This document shows, piece after piece, positions 31,212 to 40,916 of a stretch of 64,000 bases of DNA. A program made the position numbers and the translations under genes. The DNA is taken from contig NZ_CP048836.1 in the NCBI RefSeq assembly GCF_010983895.1, positions 248,001 to 312,000 of the forward strand, read 5' to 3'. The notes under the pieces are model-generated. The model searched no databases, was not told the origin of the DNA, and was given only the letters and a program-made list of their open reading frames with translations. Origin of the DNA: Nitrogeniibacter mangrovi (lineage in GTDB: Bacteria; Pseudomonadota; Gammaproteobacteria; Burkholderiales; Rhodocyclaceae). The first letter of the stretch is position 1, and each line of letters starts with the position of its first letter.

Positions 31212-32114
31212 GTGGTCGGCCATCAGCCCCCTCCGATCTTCCGTCGTGGCCCCGCACCGCTGGTGCGGCTGTTCGTGCTCGTCTGCATCTGCCTCGGCAT
31301 GCTCATCGCCGACCTGCAGTACCGCTATCTGGACGTGGTGCGCAAGACCGTCTCCGTGGTGCTCTATCCGCTCGAAATGGCGGCCGCCGCGCCGGTCGAG
31401 TTTCTCGCCAACGCCTCGCGCTATTTCTCCACCCTGGTCGAGGTCCAGGGCGAGAACCGGTCGCTGCGCAAGAAGGCGCTGGCCGACGCCGACCGCCTGC
31501 TGCGTCAGGCCGAACTGGAGCGCGAGAACGCGCGTCTGCGCGAGCTGCTGGAGATGTCGAACCGCGCGCCGGTGCGTTCGATCGCGGCCGATGTGCTCTA
31601 CGAGGCGCGCGATGCCTTCTCGCGCAAGGTGATCCTCGACCGTGGCGCGCAGCACGACGTGCAGCCCGGTCAGGCGGTGGTCGATGAACTCGGCGTCGTC
31701 GGCCAGGTCACCCGGGTGTATCCGATCCAGGCGGAAGTGACCCTGGTGACCGACAAGGGTCAGGCGGTGCCGGTGCGCATCGAGCGCACCGGGCAGCGCG
31801 GCGTCATCTACGGCGCCGGCGACGGCCGCCTCGAGTTGCGCTACCTGCTTGCCAATGCCGACGTGCAGCCCGGCGATCTGCTCGTGACCTCCGGCCTCGA
31901 CGATCTGTTCCTGCCCGGCATCCCGGTGGCGAAGGTGGTGACCGTGGACCGCACCCGCCAGGCCTTCGCCCTGATCGCCTGCGAGCCGGTCGCGCGTGTC
32001 GGTCAGACCTCACAGGTGCTGATCCTGGGGCGCGCGGTGCCGAATCAGCCGCCGGCGACCGAAGCGGACGCCGGGACGACGCCGGGCGCGGCCGCCCCCG
32101 CGGCGAAGGAGTAA
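31212..32114 (+). CDS. mreC: Cell shape protein MreC
   Basis: A 300-residue bitopic protein of the elongasome. One N-terminal membrane helix (LVRLFVLVCICLGMLIADLQ) is followed by a coiled coil (ENRSLRKKALADADRLLRQA) and a beta-rich periplasmic domain with the GVVGQVTRVYPIQAEVTLVT segment. GTG at 31212 is the start, as the frame gives the expected short cytoplasmic tail. The C terminus is a Pro/Ala-rich tail. It is three bases ahead of mreD. Confidence 0.94.
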   Translation: MVGHQPPPIFRRGPAPLVRLFVLVCICLGMLIADLQYRYLDVVRKTVSVVLYPLEMAAAAPVEFLANASRYFSTLVEVQGENRSLRKKALADADRLLRQAELERENARLRELLEMSNRAPVRSIAADVLYEARDAFSRKVILDRGAQHDVQPGQAVVDELGVVGQVTRVYPIQAEVTLVTDKGQAVPVRIERTGQRGVIYGAGDGRLELRYLLANADVQPGDLLVTSGLDDLFLPGIPVAKVVTVDRTRQAFALIACEPVARVGQTSQVLILGRAVPNQPPATEADAGTTPGAAAPAAKE

Positions 32115-32117
32115 GTC

Positions 32118-32639
32118 ATGCAGCCGACCAACCGATCCCAGCGCATTCTCCGGCCGGTTCGCCTGTGGTTCGTGTACCTGTCGCTGATCGTGGCGCTGGT
32201 GCTGAACTTCATTCCCACCGGGCGGCTGCCGGGCGTGCCCGACTGGCTCGCGCTGGTGCTGGCCTTCTGGTGCGTGCGCGAACCGCTGCACGTGGGCATG
32301 GGCACCGGCTTCATCTTCGGGCTGCTCATGGATGTGGCCTATGGCGCGGCCATGGGCCAGCATGCGCTGGCCTACGTGCTGCTCGCCTACGGCGCCAACG
32401 CGCTCGCGCGCCGTGTGATGTGGTTCGGCCCCATCCAGCAGTCGGTGCAGATCCTGCCCCTGCTGCTCGGTGTGCAGCTGGTCATGGTCCTGGTGAGGGT
32501 GCTCGCCGGCGCCGAATTTCCCGGCTGGTGGTATTTCACCGGCAGCTTCACGGCGGCGGTACTGTGGCTGCCGCTGCACTTCGTGCTCCTGCTGCCGCAG
32601 TACCAGCCCGAAGAGCGCGATGACAACCGGCCGATCTGA
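32118..32639 (+). CDS. mreD: Cell shape protein MreD
   Basis: A 173-residue integral membrane protein with five or so hydrophobic helices, for example FVYLSLIVALVLNFIP, WLALVLAFWCVREPL and ALAYVLLAYGANALA. The GLLMDVAYGAAMGQHAL segment is typical of MreD. Start ATG at 32118 follows AAGGAG. It completes mreBCD; a repeat-like stretch and mrdA follow. Confidence 0.92.
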   Translation: MQPTNRSQRILRPVRLWFVYLSLIVALVLNFIPTGRLPGVPDWLALVLAFWCVREPLHVGMGTGFIFGLLMDVAYGAAMGQHALAYVLLAYGANALARRVMWFGPIQQSVQILPLLLGVQLVMVLVRVLAGAEFPGWWYFTGSFTAAVLWLPLHFVLLLPQYQPEERDDNRPI

Positions 32640-32647
32640 GGTGGGAC

Positions 32648-32716
32648 GACCCCCACGCTCGCCTCGCTCGCTGCCCCCGAGGGGGCTGCGCCGGCCCTTC
32701 GGGCGGCGGGGTGAGG
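32648..32716. repeat. GC-rich intergenic repeat-like sequence between mreD and mrdA
   Basis: The stretch holds CTCGCCTCGCTCGCTG, a GCCCCC-GA-GGGGGC hairpin at 32673-32686 and a second stem closed by TTCG at 32698-32701. I recognise this composition from dispersed intergenic repeats common in Azoarcus/Thauera-type genomes, but only one copy is present here, so the repeat status rests on memory. Confidence 0.45.
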
Positions 32717-32721
32717 CGAGG

Positions 32722-34623
32722 ATGACCGAGTTCCGTTCGCCCGACCAGGAAGTGGGCCAGCTGCGCCAGCGGGTGGTGGTGGCCGGTGTGTTCATGTTCC
32801 TGTGTCTGTGCGTGCTGGCAGGGCGCTTCTTCTACCTGCAGGTGATGCGCTTCGACTACTACCACACCCGCGCCGAGGACAACCGCATCGCGGTGGTGCC
32901 GGTGCCGCCCAATCGCGGCACCATCGTCGATCGCAAGGGCGAGGTGCTGGCGCGCAACTTCGCTGCCTACACCCTAGAGATCAATCCGTCCCGGGTCGAG
33001 GATGTGGATGCGACCATCGACGCCCTGGGCCAGATCGTGCAGATCGACGACTACGATCGGCGCCGCTTCCGTAAATTCCGCGAAACCAGCAAATACTTCG
33101 AGAGCGTGCCGATCCGCACCCGGCTGACCGATGTGGAAGTGGCCCGCTTCGTTGCCCGGCGCTACCGCTTTCCCGGGGTGGACGTGCGCGCCCGGCTGTT
33201 CCGCGAGTATCCCCATGGCGATCTGTTCGGCCATGTGATCGGCTACATGGGGCGCATCAACACGCGCGACGAGGCGCGTATCGAGGAGGCGGGTGAGACC
33301 GCCAACTACCGCGGCACCGACCACATCGGCAAGCGCGGGCTGGAGCAGAGCTACGAGAGCCTGCTGCACGGCCACACCGGCTCCGAGCAGGTGGAGGTGG
33401 ACGTGGGCGGGCGCGCGGTGCGGGTGCTCGACCGCCGGACCGCGCTGCCGGGGCACAGCCTGATCCTGACCGTGGACGTGGACCTGCAACGCGTGGCCAC
33501 CCAGGCCTTCGCCGGGCGGCGCGGCGCGCTGGTGGCGATGAACCCCAAGACCGGCGGCGTGCTGGCGCTGGTCTCCTCGCCCAGTTTCGATCCCAACCTG
33601 TTCGTCGACGGCATCTCGGTGGCCGACTGGCGGGCGCTCAACGATTCGCCCGACCACCCGCTGCTCAACCGGGCCATCTACTCGGCCTATCCGCCGGGCT
33701 CCACCTTCAAGCCCTTCATGGGGCTGGCGGGCCTGGAACTGGGCAAGCGCACCCCGGAGCAGTCCATCGTCGATCCGGGCTATTTCGTGTTCGGCGGCCA
33801 CCGCTTCCTCGACGACAAGCCGGGCGGGCATGGCGTGGTCGACATGCACAAGTCCATCGTCGAGTCCTGCAACACCTATTACTACATGCTCGCCAACGAC
33901 CTGGGCATCGAGGCCATCGCCGATTTCATGGCGCCCTTCGGCTTCGGTCAGCCCACCGGCATCGACATTCCGGGCGAGGCCTCGGGGGTGCTGCCCTCGC
34001 CGGCGTGGAAGAAGGCGCGATTCCGGAAGCCCGGCCAGCAGCGCTGGTACGGCGGCGAGACCATCTCGGTGGGTATCGGCCAGGGCTACAACGCCTACAC
34101 CCCGATCCAGCTGGCCACGGCCCTGTCCACGCTGGTCAACAACGGGGTGATGTTCCGCCCGCACCTGGTGCAGTACATCGTCGACCCGGTGACCGGGGCG
34201 CGCACCCAGGTGGCGCCTGATCCGGTGCGGCGCCTCCCGCTCAAGGCGGAGAACCTGGCGGTCATCCGCGCCGCCATGGTGGACGTCACCCGCACCGGCA
34301 CCGGCGCGCGTGCCTTCGCCGGCGCGCCCTACGCGGTCGGCGGCAAGACCGGCACGGCGCAGGTCTATTCGCTGCGCGGCAGCCGCTACAAGGAAGGGGA
34401 CGTGGCCGAGCGCCTGCGCGACCACTCCTGGTTCATCGCCTACGCGCCGGCCGAGGATCCGAAGATCGCGATGGCGGTGCTGGTGGAGAACGGCGGCTTC
34501 GGGTCGCGCTCGGCGGCCCCGATCGCGCGCCAGGTGCTCGATTACTATCTGCTCGGCAAGCGGCCGGAGGGGCCCCCGCCCGGCGCCGAGGACGCCGGCC
34601 CCGGTCCGGCGGGAGGGGACTGA
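32722..34623 (+). CDS. mrdA: Penicillin-binding protein 2 (MrdA)
   Basis: A 633-residue class B transpeptidase of the elongasome. N-terminal membrane helix VVVAGVFMFLCLCVLAGRFF; PBP-dimer domain through about residue 220; transpeptidase with PPGSTFKPFMG (SxxK), VESCNTYYYM (SxN) and VGGKTGTAQ (KTG). The ATG at 32722 has GAGGCGAGG just before it and gives a short cytoplasmic tail; the frame is open back to 32620, through the repeat-like stretch. It overlaps rodA by one base (TGATG). Confidence 0.96.
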   Translation: MTEFRSPDQEVGQLRQRVVVAGVFMFLCLCVLAGRFFYLQVMRFDYYHTRAEDNRIAVVPVPPNRGTIVDRKGEVLARNFAAYTLEINPSRVEDVDATIDALGQIVQIDDYDRRRFRKFRETSKYFESVPIRTRLTDVEVARFVARRYRFPGVDVRARLFREYPHGDLFGHVIGYMGRINTRDEARIEEAGETANYRGTDHIGKRGLEQSYESLLHGHTGSEQVEVDVGGRAVRVLDRRTALPGHSLILTVDVDLQRVATQAFAGRRGALVAMNPKTGGVLALVSSPSFDPNLFVDGISVADWRALNDSPDHPLLNRAIYSAYPPGSTFKPFMGLAGLELGKRTPEQSIVDPGYFVFGGHRFLDDKPGGHGVVDMHKSIVESCNTYYYMLANDLGIEAIADFMAPFGFGQPTGIDIPGEASGVLPSPAWKKARFRKPGQQRWYGGETISVGIGQGYNAYTPIQLATALSTLVNNGVMFRPHLVQYIVDPVTGARTQVAPDPVRRLPLKAENLAVIRAAMVDVTRTGTGARAFAGAPYAVGGKTGTAQVYSLRGSRYKEGDVAERLRDHSWFIAYAPAEDPKIAMAVLVENGGFGSRSAAPIARQVLDYYLLGKRPEGPPPGAEDAGPGPAGGD

Positions 34624-35762
34624 TGGAGTGGCGCATTCACCCGGTGGCGCTGATCCGCGGCTTCCTGCGGCCCATCGATCCGCCCCTGTTCCTGCTGCTC
34701 AGCGTGCTGCTGGCGGCGTCCATGATGCTCATGCAGAGCGCGTCGCCGGAGCGCATGCAGGCGCAGCTCCTGAACACCGGCGTGGCCCTGGCGATGATGT
34801 GGATCACCGCGCGCATTCCGGCGTCGCGGCTGCTCTCCATGGCCCTGCCGCTGTACCTGGTCGGGGTGCTGCTGCTCATCGGCGTGGCCCTGTTCGGCGA
34901 GGTCTCCAAGGGCGCGCAGCGTTGGTTGCACATCGGCGTGACCCGCATCCAGCCGTCCGAGCTCATGAAGATCGCCATGCCGCTGATGCTGGCCTGGTAC
35001 TTCCAGCAGCGCGAAGGCGCGATCGGCCTGCGCGATTTCATCGTCGCCGCGGTGCTGCTGGCGGTGCCGGTCGGGCTGATCGTCACCCAACCCGACCTGG
35101 GCACCAGCCTGCTGGTGGCGGCGGCCGGCTTCTACGTGATCTACTTCGCCGGGCTGTCGTGGCGCCTGCTGGTGCCGGTGTTCGTGCTCGGCGTGATCGG
35201 CATCGGCGCCATCGTGATCTTCGGCGATACCCTGTGTCAGCCGGGCATGGACTGGCAGATCCTGCGCGAGTACCAGAAGCAGCGCGTGTGCACCCTGCTC
35301 GACCCCACCTCCGATCCGCTCGGCCGGGGCTTCCACATCATCCAGTCCACCATCGCCATCGGCTCGGGCGGGCTGTTCGGCAAGGGCTGGCTCAACGGCA
35401 CCCAGACCCACCTGTCCTTCATCCCCGAACGGCACACCGACTTCATCTTCGCGGTGCTCGCCGAAGAGTTCGGACTCGTGGGCGCCCTGGTGCTGCTGGT
35501 GGTGTTGATGCTCATGATCCTGCGCGGGCTGGTCATCGCGGCCCAGGCGTCGACGCTGGGGACCCGCCTGCTGGCTGGCGCGATCACCATGATCTTCTTC
35601 ACCTACGCCTTCGTGAACATGGGCATGGTCAGTGGTATTCTCCCCGTCGTCGGCGTGCCCTTGCCTTTCATCAGCTACGGGGGGACCGCACTGGTGACCC
35701 TGTGCGTGGGCGTGGGCATGCTCATGAGCATTCATCGGGAGCGTCAGCAGAGCCAGACATGA
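34623..35762 (+). CDS. rodA: Peptidoglycan glycosyltransferase RodA
   Basis: A 379-residue SEDS-family membrane protein that polymerises lipid II, partner of MrdA. Multiple helices are visible; GAQRWLHIGVTRIQPSELMK and LPFISYGGTALVTLCVGVGM carry the SEDS motifs. IPERHTDFIFAVLAEEFG contains the conserved loop region. It overlaps mrdA by one base and rlpA by four (ATGA), showing a tightly coupled operon. Confidence 0.96.
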   Translation: MEWRIHPVALIRGFLRPIDPPLFLLLSVLLAASMMLMQSASPERMQAQLLNTGVALAMMWITARIPASRLLSMALPLYLVGVLLLIGVALFGEVSKGAQRWLHIGVTRIQPSELMKIAMPLMLAWYFQQREGAIGLRDFIVAAVLLAVPVGLIVTQPDLGTSLLVAAAGFYVIYFAGLSWRLLVPVFVLGVIGIGAIVIFGDTLCQPGMDWQILREYQKQRVCTLLDPTSDPLGRGFHIIQSTIAIGSGGLFGKGWLNGTQTHLSFIPERHTDFIFAVLAEEFGLVGALVLLVVLMLMILRGLVIAAQASTLGTRLLAGAITMIFFTYAFVNMGMVSGILPVVGVPLPFISYGGTALVTLCVGVGMLMSIHRERQQSQT

Positions 35763-36811
35763 GCGCGCAAGGCCGTTCACCCCTGTCGATTCGTGCCGTC
35801 GGCCTCGCGGCCGTCGTGCTGCTGCTGGCGGCCTGTTCGAGCGCGCCGCCACGCGAGACCGCCCGCAGCGCGCCGCCCGGGCACCCCGATCTGCCCTGGT
35901 CCGGCGGCAAGTACTACGAGGACGACGGCCCCGGCGCCAAGGTGCCCGAGGACATCGACCGCATCGCCGACGCGGTGCCACGCGACGAACCCATTCATGT
36001 GGCCACCAGCCGCCCCTATTCCGTGTTCGGGGAGGACTACGTGCCCATGACCTCGCGCCAGCCCTTCGTCCAGGAAGGGCGCGCGAGCTGGTACGGACGC
36101 AAATTCAACGGCAAGCGCACCGCCAATGGCGAGATCTACGACATGTATGCGATGAGCGCGGCGCACAAGACGCTGCCGCTGCCGTCCTACGTGCGCGTGA
36201 CCAATCTGGAGAACGGCCGCTCGGTGATCGTGCGGGTCAACGATCGCGGCCCCTTCCACTCCTCGCGCATCATCGACCTGTCCTACGCGGCGGCCTACAA
36301 GCTCGGCTACCTGCGCCAGGGCAGCACCCGGGTGCGCATCGAGACGGTGCGACCCGGCGATGAGCCCGCGCCGGTTCCGGCCCCTGCCGAGGCCCGTCCG
36401 GTCATGGTCGAGGCGCCGGCGGCGCCAACGCCTGCGCCGTCGACAGCGGTGGCGCAGGCCGCCGATGCCGTGCCGACCACGGGCGCGACGCCGGATCCGG
36501 CCGCCATCCTCGACGGCGCGCCGGTGCCCGACGCACCCACGGCGACGGCCGTCGCCGCCACCACGCCGGAGGCGGCCCCCCGCGGCGTCTATGTCCAGCT
36601 CGGGGCCTTCCGCACGCGGGACAACGCCGAAGGCTTTCTCGGCTACGTGGGGCGCGAGCTCGGGTGGCTGCGTGACCGGCTCGGCGTGCACGCCGACGCC
36701 GACCGCTACCGCCTCAGCGCCGGCCCCTATCCGAGTGCCGATGCGGCTCGCGAAGCCGCCCGCCGCATCGCCGATGCGCTCGACCTGAGGCCCTTCGTGG
36801 TGGTGCGTTGA
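35759..36811 (+). CDS. rlpA: Septal-ring lytic transglycosylase RlpA-like lipoprotein
   Basis: A 350-residue lipoprotein with lipobox LLLAACSS (Cys about 25). The double-psi beta-barrel domain covers about residues 100-200 (GRASWYGRKFNGKRTANGE, RVNDRGPFHSSRIIDLSYAA) with the catalytic-type Asp. A Pro/Ala-rich linker precedes a C-terminal SPOR domain (YVQLGAFRTRDNAEGFLGY), which binds denuded peptidoglycan at the septum. ATG at 35759 overlaps the rodA stop. Confidence 0.93.
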   Translation: MSAQGRSPLSIRAVGLAAVVLLLAACSSAPPRETARSAPPGHPDLPWSGGKYYEDDGPGAKVPEDIDRIADAVPRDEPIHVATSRPYSVFGEDYVPMTSRQPFVQEGRASWYGRKFNGKRTANGEIYDMYAMSAAHKTLPLPSYVRVTNLENGRSVIVRVNDRGPFHSSRIIDLSYAAAYKLGYLRQGSTRVRIETVRPGDEPAPVPAPAEARPVMVEAPAAPTPAPSTAVAQAADAVPTTGATPDPAAILDGAPVPDAPTATAVAATTPEAAPRGVYVQLGAFRTRDNAEGFLGYVGRELGWLRDRLGVHADADRYRLSAGPYPSADAAREAARRIADALDLRPFVVVR

Positions 36812-36850
36812 ACCGACGCGCGCCAATTTGGTCAGGGGGGAGGGGCGGCC

Positions 36851-36856
36851 TATAAT
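36851..36856 (+). promoter_or_regulatory. TATAAT -10 box upstream of dacC
   Basis: A perfect TATAAT lies 59 bases before the dacC start in the gap after rlpA. The best -35 is TTGGTC (36826-36831), with a slightly long 19-bp spacer, so dacC may have its own promoter in addition to read-through from rodA-rlpA. Confidence 0.55.
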
Positions 36857-36914
36857 CGTTCGGCCGGTTCCGGTGTTCCCGTCTTGTCTCATTCACAGGA
36901 AATTTGCTGATCCC

Positions 36915-38042
36915 ATGCGCTTTTTCGCTGCACTGCTGTTTTCATTCGTCGCCCTGACCGCCCATGCCCAAGTCCCGCCCGCGCCTGCGCTGGCCGCCAA
37001 GGCCTGGCTGCTGGTCGACATGGGTACCGGGCAGGCGCTCGTCGAGCACAATGCCGACGAACGCATCGAGCCGGCCTCGCTCACCAAGCTGATGACCGCC
37101 TATGTGGTCTCCGCGGCCCTGAAGGCCCACACCCTGAGCGGCGACCAGATCGTGCCGGTGTCGGAAAAGGCCTGGAAGATGGGCGGCTCGCGCATGTTCA
37201 TCGAGCCGCGCCACCAGGTCACCGTGGATCAGCTGATGCATGGCATGGTGGTCCAGTCGGGCAACGACGCCAGCGTGGCGCTGGCCGAAGTGGTGGCCGG
37301 CTCCGAAGAGGCCTTCGCGGCGCTCATGAACCGGGAGGCCCAGCGCCTGGGCATGACCCACACCCATTTCGTCAACGCCACCGGGCTGCCGGATCCGGAG
37401 CACTACACCACGGCGCGCGACCTGAGCCTGCTCGCCGCGGCCATCGTGCGGGACTTTCCCGACCATTACGACCTGTATTCCATCAAGGAGTACAGCTACA
37501 ACAACATCACCCAGCCCAACCGCAACCGGCTGCTGTGGCTCGACCCGACCGTGGACGGCATCAAGACCGGGCATACCGAGACCGCCGGCTACTGCCTGAT
37601 CGCCTCGGCCAAGCGCGGTGCGCGGCGCCTGATCTCGGTGGTGCTGGGCACCGATTCGGATGCCATGCGCACCCAGGAATCGCTCAAGCTGCTCAACTTC
37701 GGCTTCCGCTTCTACGACACCGTGCAGCTGTACACGGCGGGCCAGTCGGTCTCCAGCTTCCGCGTGTGGCAAGGCACGGCGGACCAGGTCAAGGTCGGCT
37801 TCGACAAGGACTTCGTGCTCTCCATCCCCAAGGGGCAGGCGGATAAGCTGCAGGTCACCCTCAACAGCGAACAGCCGCTCGAAGCGCCGGTGCGCAAGGG
37901 GCAGGCGGTGGGCAAGCTCACCCTCACGCTGGAGGGCAAGACCATCGGCACCTATCCGGTCCAGGCCCTCGAGGAGGTGCCGCTGGCGGGCTGGTTCGGC
38001 CGCACCTGGGATTCGCTGCAGCTGTGGATCAAGAGCCTCTGA
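36915..38042 (+). CDS. dacC: D-alanyl-D-alanine carboxypeptidase (PBP5/6 type)
   Basis: A 375-residue penicillin-binding protein that trims the terminal D-Ala of peptidoglycan stems. Signal peptide MRFFAALLFSFVALTAHA; SLTKLMTAY (SxxK), VQSGNDASVAL (SxN) and GIKTGHTETAGY (KTG). The C-terminal domain ends in an amphipathic helix (GWFGRTWDSLQLWIKSL) that anchors it to the inner membrane. The ATG at 36915 is set by the signal peptide. The D-amino-acid aminotransferase gene begins ten bases after the stop. The choice between DacA, DacC and DacD names is arbitrary. Confidence 0.94.
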   Translation: MRFFAALLFSFVALTAHAQVPPAPALAAKAWLLVDMGTGQALVEHNADERIEPASLTKLMTAYVVSAALKAHTLSGDQIVPVSEKAWKMGGSRMFIEPRHQVTVDQLMHGMVVQSGNDASVALAEVVAGSEEAFAALMNREAQRLGMTHTHFVNATGLPDPEHYTTARDLSLLAAAIVRDFPDHYDLYSIKEYSYNNITQPNRNRLLWLDPTVDGIKTGHTETAGYCLIASAKRGARRLISVVLGTDSDAMRTQESLKLLNFGFRFYDTVQLYTAGQSVSSFRVWQGTADQVKVGFDKDFVLSIPKGQADKLQVTLNSEQPLEAPVRKGQAVGKLTLTLEGKTIGTYPVQALEEVPLAGWFGRTWDSLQLWIKSL

Positions 38043-38052
38043 GGCGCCGATC

Positions 38053-38913
38053 GTGAGCACGTGCTACCTCAACGGCCAGTGGCAGGCGCTCGAATCGGCG
38101 CGCATCTCGCCCATGGACCGGGGGTTTCTGTTCGGCGATGGCGTCTATGAAGTCATCCCCGCCTACTCGGGCCACCCGTTCCGGCTCGACGAGCACCTGC
38201 GCCGGCTGGCCAACTCGCTCGCGGCCATCGGCCTGCCCAACCCGCTGCCGCACGCCGATTGGGCGGCCCTGGTGCGCGAGGCGGTGGCGCGAAACCCGTG
38301 GCCTGACCAATCGGTCTACCTGCAGGTGAGCCGGGGCGTCGGGGCGGTGCGCAACCATGCCTTCCCGGCGCAGGTGACGCCGACGGTGTTCCTCATGAGC
38401 GAGCCGCTGCTCACGCCCGACGCGGCGACGCGGGCGCAGGGGGTGGCGGCGGTGAGTGCGGCGGACTTCCGCTGGCTGCGCTGCGATCTGAAGACCGTGT
38501 CGCTGCTGGCCAACTGCCTGCTCAAGCAGCATGCGGCGGAGCACGGCTGCGCCGAGACGGTGCTGTTCCGCGACGGTTTCCTCACCGAGGGGGCCGCCTC
38601 GAGCATCTTCGTGGTCGTCGACGGCGTGCTGCTGGCGCCGCCCAAGAGCCACCTCATGCTGCCCGGCATCACCTACGACGTGGTCCTCGAACTGGCCGCG
38701 GATCGGGGCCTGCCCCATCAGGTGCGCGAGGTGCTCGAAGACGAGGTGCGTGGCGCCGACGAACTGTGGATGGCCTCCTCGACCCGCGAGGTGCTGCCTA
38801 TCACCCGGCTCGACGAGCGGCCGGTGGGCCGCGGCCGGCCGGGGCCGATGGCCGCCCGGATGATCGCGTGGTATCAGGAATTCAAGCAGGAGGTCATGCG
38901 CTGTGGCGGATGA
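38053..38913 (+). CDS. dat: D-amino acid aminotransferase (PLP fold type IV)
   Basis: A 286-residue fold-type IV aminotransferase that probably makes D-Ala or D-Glu, in keeping with its peptidoglycan context. MDRGFLFGDGVYEVI near residue 20 is the family signature, RCDLKTVSLLANCL carries the PLP-binding Lys, and LTEGAASSIFVVVDG the cofactor phosphate loop. The start is GTG at 38053 (STCYLNGQ). The branched-chain and 4-amino-4-deoxychorismate members of the fold are close relatives, so the substrate is likely but not proven. It overlaps ybeD by 11 bases. Confidence 0.85.
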   Translation: MSTCYLNGQWQALESARISPMDRGFLFGDGVYEVIPAYSGHPFRLDEHLRRLANSLAAIGLPNPLPHADWAALVREAVARNPWPDQSVYLQVSRGVGAVRNHAFPAQVTPTVFLMSEPLLTPDAATRAQGVAAVSAADFRWLRCDLKTVSLLANCLLKQHAAEHGCAETVLFRDGFLTEGAASSIFVVVDGVLLAPPKSHLMLPGITYDVVLELAADRGLPHQVREVLEDEVRGADELWMASSTREVLPITRLDERPVGRGRPGPMAARMIAWYQEFKQEVMRCGG

Positions 38914-39178
38914 GAACAAGCGGGAGACGCTGATCGAGTTTCCCTGTGATTTCCCCATCAAGGTGATGGGGGTGCGGGTCGATGACTTCGCCCAGACCAT
39001 TGCCGAGGTGGTGGTGCGGCACGACAGCGGATTCGATGTGGCCTGCATGGAGATGCGCCCCTCGAGCAAGGGCAACTACCTGTCGCTCACCTGCACCGTG
39101 CGCGCGGTCTCGCAGGCGCAGCTCGACGCGCTGTACCGGGAGCTGTCCAGCCACCCGATGGTCAAGGTGGTGCTCTGA
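38903..39178 (+). CDS. ybeD: YbeD family protein (DUF493)
   Basis: A 91-residue ACT-like, ferredoxin-fold protein ([40 protein letters not shown]). It is almost always encoded beside lipB and is believed to act in lipoate metabolism or its regulation, though no reaction is known. The start is GTG at 38903, inside the end of dat. The lipB start lies two bases after its stop codon. Confidence 0.9.
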   Translation: MADENKRETLIEFPCDFPIKVMGVRVDDFAQTIAEVVVRHDSGFDVACMEMRPSSKGNYLSLTCTVRAVSQAQLDALYRELSSHPMVKVVL

Positions 39179-39179
39179 G

Positions 39180-39824
39180 ATGACGGCCAACGGGTGCACG
39201 GTGCGCGATCTGGGCCTGGCTCCCTACGAGCCCACCTGGCGCGCCATGCAGGCGTACACCGATGCCCGTGGCGCGGACACGCCCGACGAATTGTGGTGCG
39301 TGCAGCATCCGCCGGTGTATACCCTCGGCCAGGCGGGCAAGCCGGAGCACCTGCTGTGTGAGACCGACATTCCCATGGTCAAGATCGACCGCGGCGGCCA
39401 GATCACCTATCACGGCCCCGGCCAGCTGGTGATCTACCTGCTGCTCGATCTGCGCCGGCGCGGTATCCGGGTGCGCGAACTGGTCACGCTCATGGAGCAG
39501 GCCCTCATCGACTGCCTGGCCGACTACGGCCTCGCTGCCGAGCGCCAGGCCGGCGCGCCGGGGGTGTACATCGACGGCGCCAAGATCGCGGCGCTCGGGC
39601 TGCGGGTGCGCAACGGCTGCAGCTACCACGGATTGAGTCTCAATGTCGATATGGACTTGACACCATTTACGTGGATCAACCCCTGTGGCTATAGTGGCCT
39701 CAAGACCATACAACTGAAGGACTTCGGGGTGAGCGCCTCGCACGAGGAGGTGCGCGACCGGCTGGTCGGCCATCTGGCCCGGCTGCTGCCCCCGATGCGC
39801 AAGGTGGACGCGGCGGCCGCATAA
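39180..39824 (+). CDS. lipB: Octanoyl-[ACP]:protein N-octanoyltransferase LipB
   Basis: A 214-residue acyltransferase that moves octanoate from ACP to lipoyl domains. [20 protein letters not shown] is the family signature; [20 protein letters not shown] carries the catalytic Lys, and INPCGYSGL the acyl-accepting Cys. The start at 39180 follows ybeD directly. The downstream lipA begins 23 bases after the stop and finishes the two-step lipoate pathway. Confidence 0.96.
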   Translation: MTANGCTVRDLGLAPYEPTWRAMQAYTDARGADTPDELWCVQHPPVYTLGQAGKPEHLLCETDIPMVKIDRGGQITYHGPGQLVIYLLLDLRRRGIRVRELVTLMEQALIDCLADYGLAAERQAGAPGVYIDGAKIAALGLRVRNGCSYHGLSLNVDMDLTPFTWINPCGYSGLKTIQLKDFGVSASHEEVRDRLVGHLARLLPPMRKVDAAAA

Positions 39825-39847
39825 GGGCCGGGCGTCGAGGGAAGAAC

Positions 39848-40795
39848 ATGGAAACCAAGACCCGGAAACAGCGCGGCGCCGACAAGACCGCCCGCATCCC
39901 CATCAAGATCGTGCCCGCGGAGCGGCTCAAGAAGCCCGAATGGATCCGCATCAGGATCGGCGCCGGCGCCGAGGCCGAGCGCTTCAACGAGATCAAGGCC
40001 ACGCTGCGCGACCACAAGCTGCACACGGTGTGCGAAGAGGCCTCCTGCCCCAACATCCACGAATGCTTCGGCAAGGGCACGGCCACCTTCATGATCATGG
40101 GTGACATCTGCACCCGGCGCTGCCCCTTCTGCGACGTCGGCCACGGCCGCCCGGACCCGCTCAACGCCGACGAGCCCAGGGATCTGGCCGAGACCATCGC
40201 CGCCATGCGCCTGAACTACGTGGTGATCACCTCGGTGGACCGGGACGATCTGCGCGACGGCGGCGCCCAGCACTTCGTCGATTGCATCCGCGAGACCCGC
40301 GCCCGCGCGCCCAAGACGAGCATCGAGGTGCTGGTGCCCGACTTCCGCGGCCGCATGGACATCGCCCTGGCCATCTTCGATCAGGCCCCGCCGGACGTGA
40401 TGAACCACAACCTCGAGACCGTGCCGCGCCTGTACAAGCAGGCCCGCCCGGGCTCCGACTACCAGTACTCCCTCGACCTGCTCAAGGCCTTCAAGGCCCG
40501 CCACCCGGACGTCGCCACCAAGTCGGGCCTCATGGTCGGCCTCGGCGAGACCGACGAGGAGATCCTCGAGGTGATGCGCGACCTGCGCGCGCACGATGTG
40601 GAGATGCTGACCATCGGCCAGTACCTGCAGCCCTCCGGCGGCCACCTGCCGGTGCTGCGCTACGTGCATCCGGACACCTTCAAGATGTTCGAGACCGAGG
40701 CGCTGAAAATGGGTTTCAGGAACGCCGCCTGCGGTCCGATGGTCCGCTCCAGCTACTGGGCCGACCAGCAGGCCCACGGCGCCGGAGTGGTCTGA
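39848..40795 (+). CDS. lipA: Lipoyl synthase LipA
   Basis: A 315-residue radical SAM enzyme that inserts two sulfurs in octanoyl-lipoyl domains. The auxiliary-cluster motif [12 protein letters not shown] (Cx4Cx5C) is near residues 65-76 and the radical-SAM motif CTRRCPFC (CxxxCxxC) near 90-97; RSSYWADQQ near the C terminus provides the conserved RSSY Ser ligand. A terminator follows. Confidence 0.97.
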   Translation: METKTRKQRGADKTARIPIKIVPAERLKKPEWIRIRIGAGAEAERFNEIKATLRDHKLHTVCEEASCPNIHECFGKGTATFMIMGDICTRRCPFCDVGHGRPDPLNADEPRDLAETIAAMRLNYVVITSVDRDDLRDGGAQHFVDCIRETRARAPKTSIEVLVPDFRGRMDIALAIFDQAPPDVMNHNLETVPRLYKQARPGSDYQYSLDLLKAFKARHPDVATKSGLMVGLGETDEEILEVMRDLRAHDVEMLTIGQYLQPSGGHLPVLRYVHPDTFKMFETEALKMGFRNAACGPMVRSSYWADQQAHGAGVV

Positions 40796-40820
40796 ACCCG
40801 TTCATTCGGGACGGGTTTTT
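40795..40820 (+). terminator. Rho-independent terminator after lipA
   Basis: AACCCGT at 40795-40801 pairs with ACGGGTT at 40811-40817 across a nine-base loop, followed by more T. It begins at the lipA stop codon and ends the dacC-lipA run. Confidence 0.65.
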
Positions 40821-40916
40821 CCCGCCATACGCTCAAGCCGGCCCCCTGCCAGACGATAACTGTGATCAAGACATTTGATCGCGGTGCCGTGCGCCGTCCG
40901 ATGGCAGGGGAAAACA

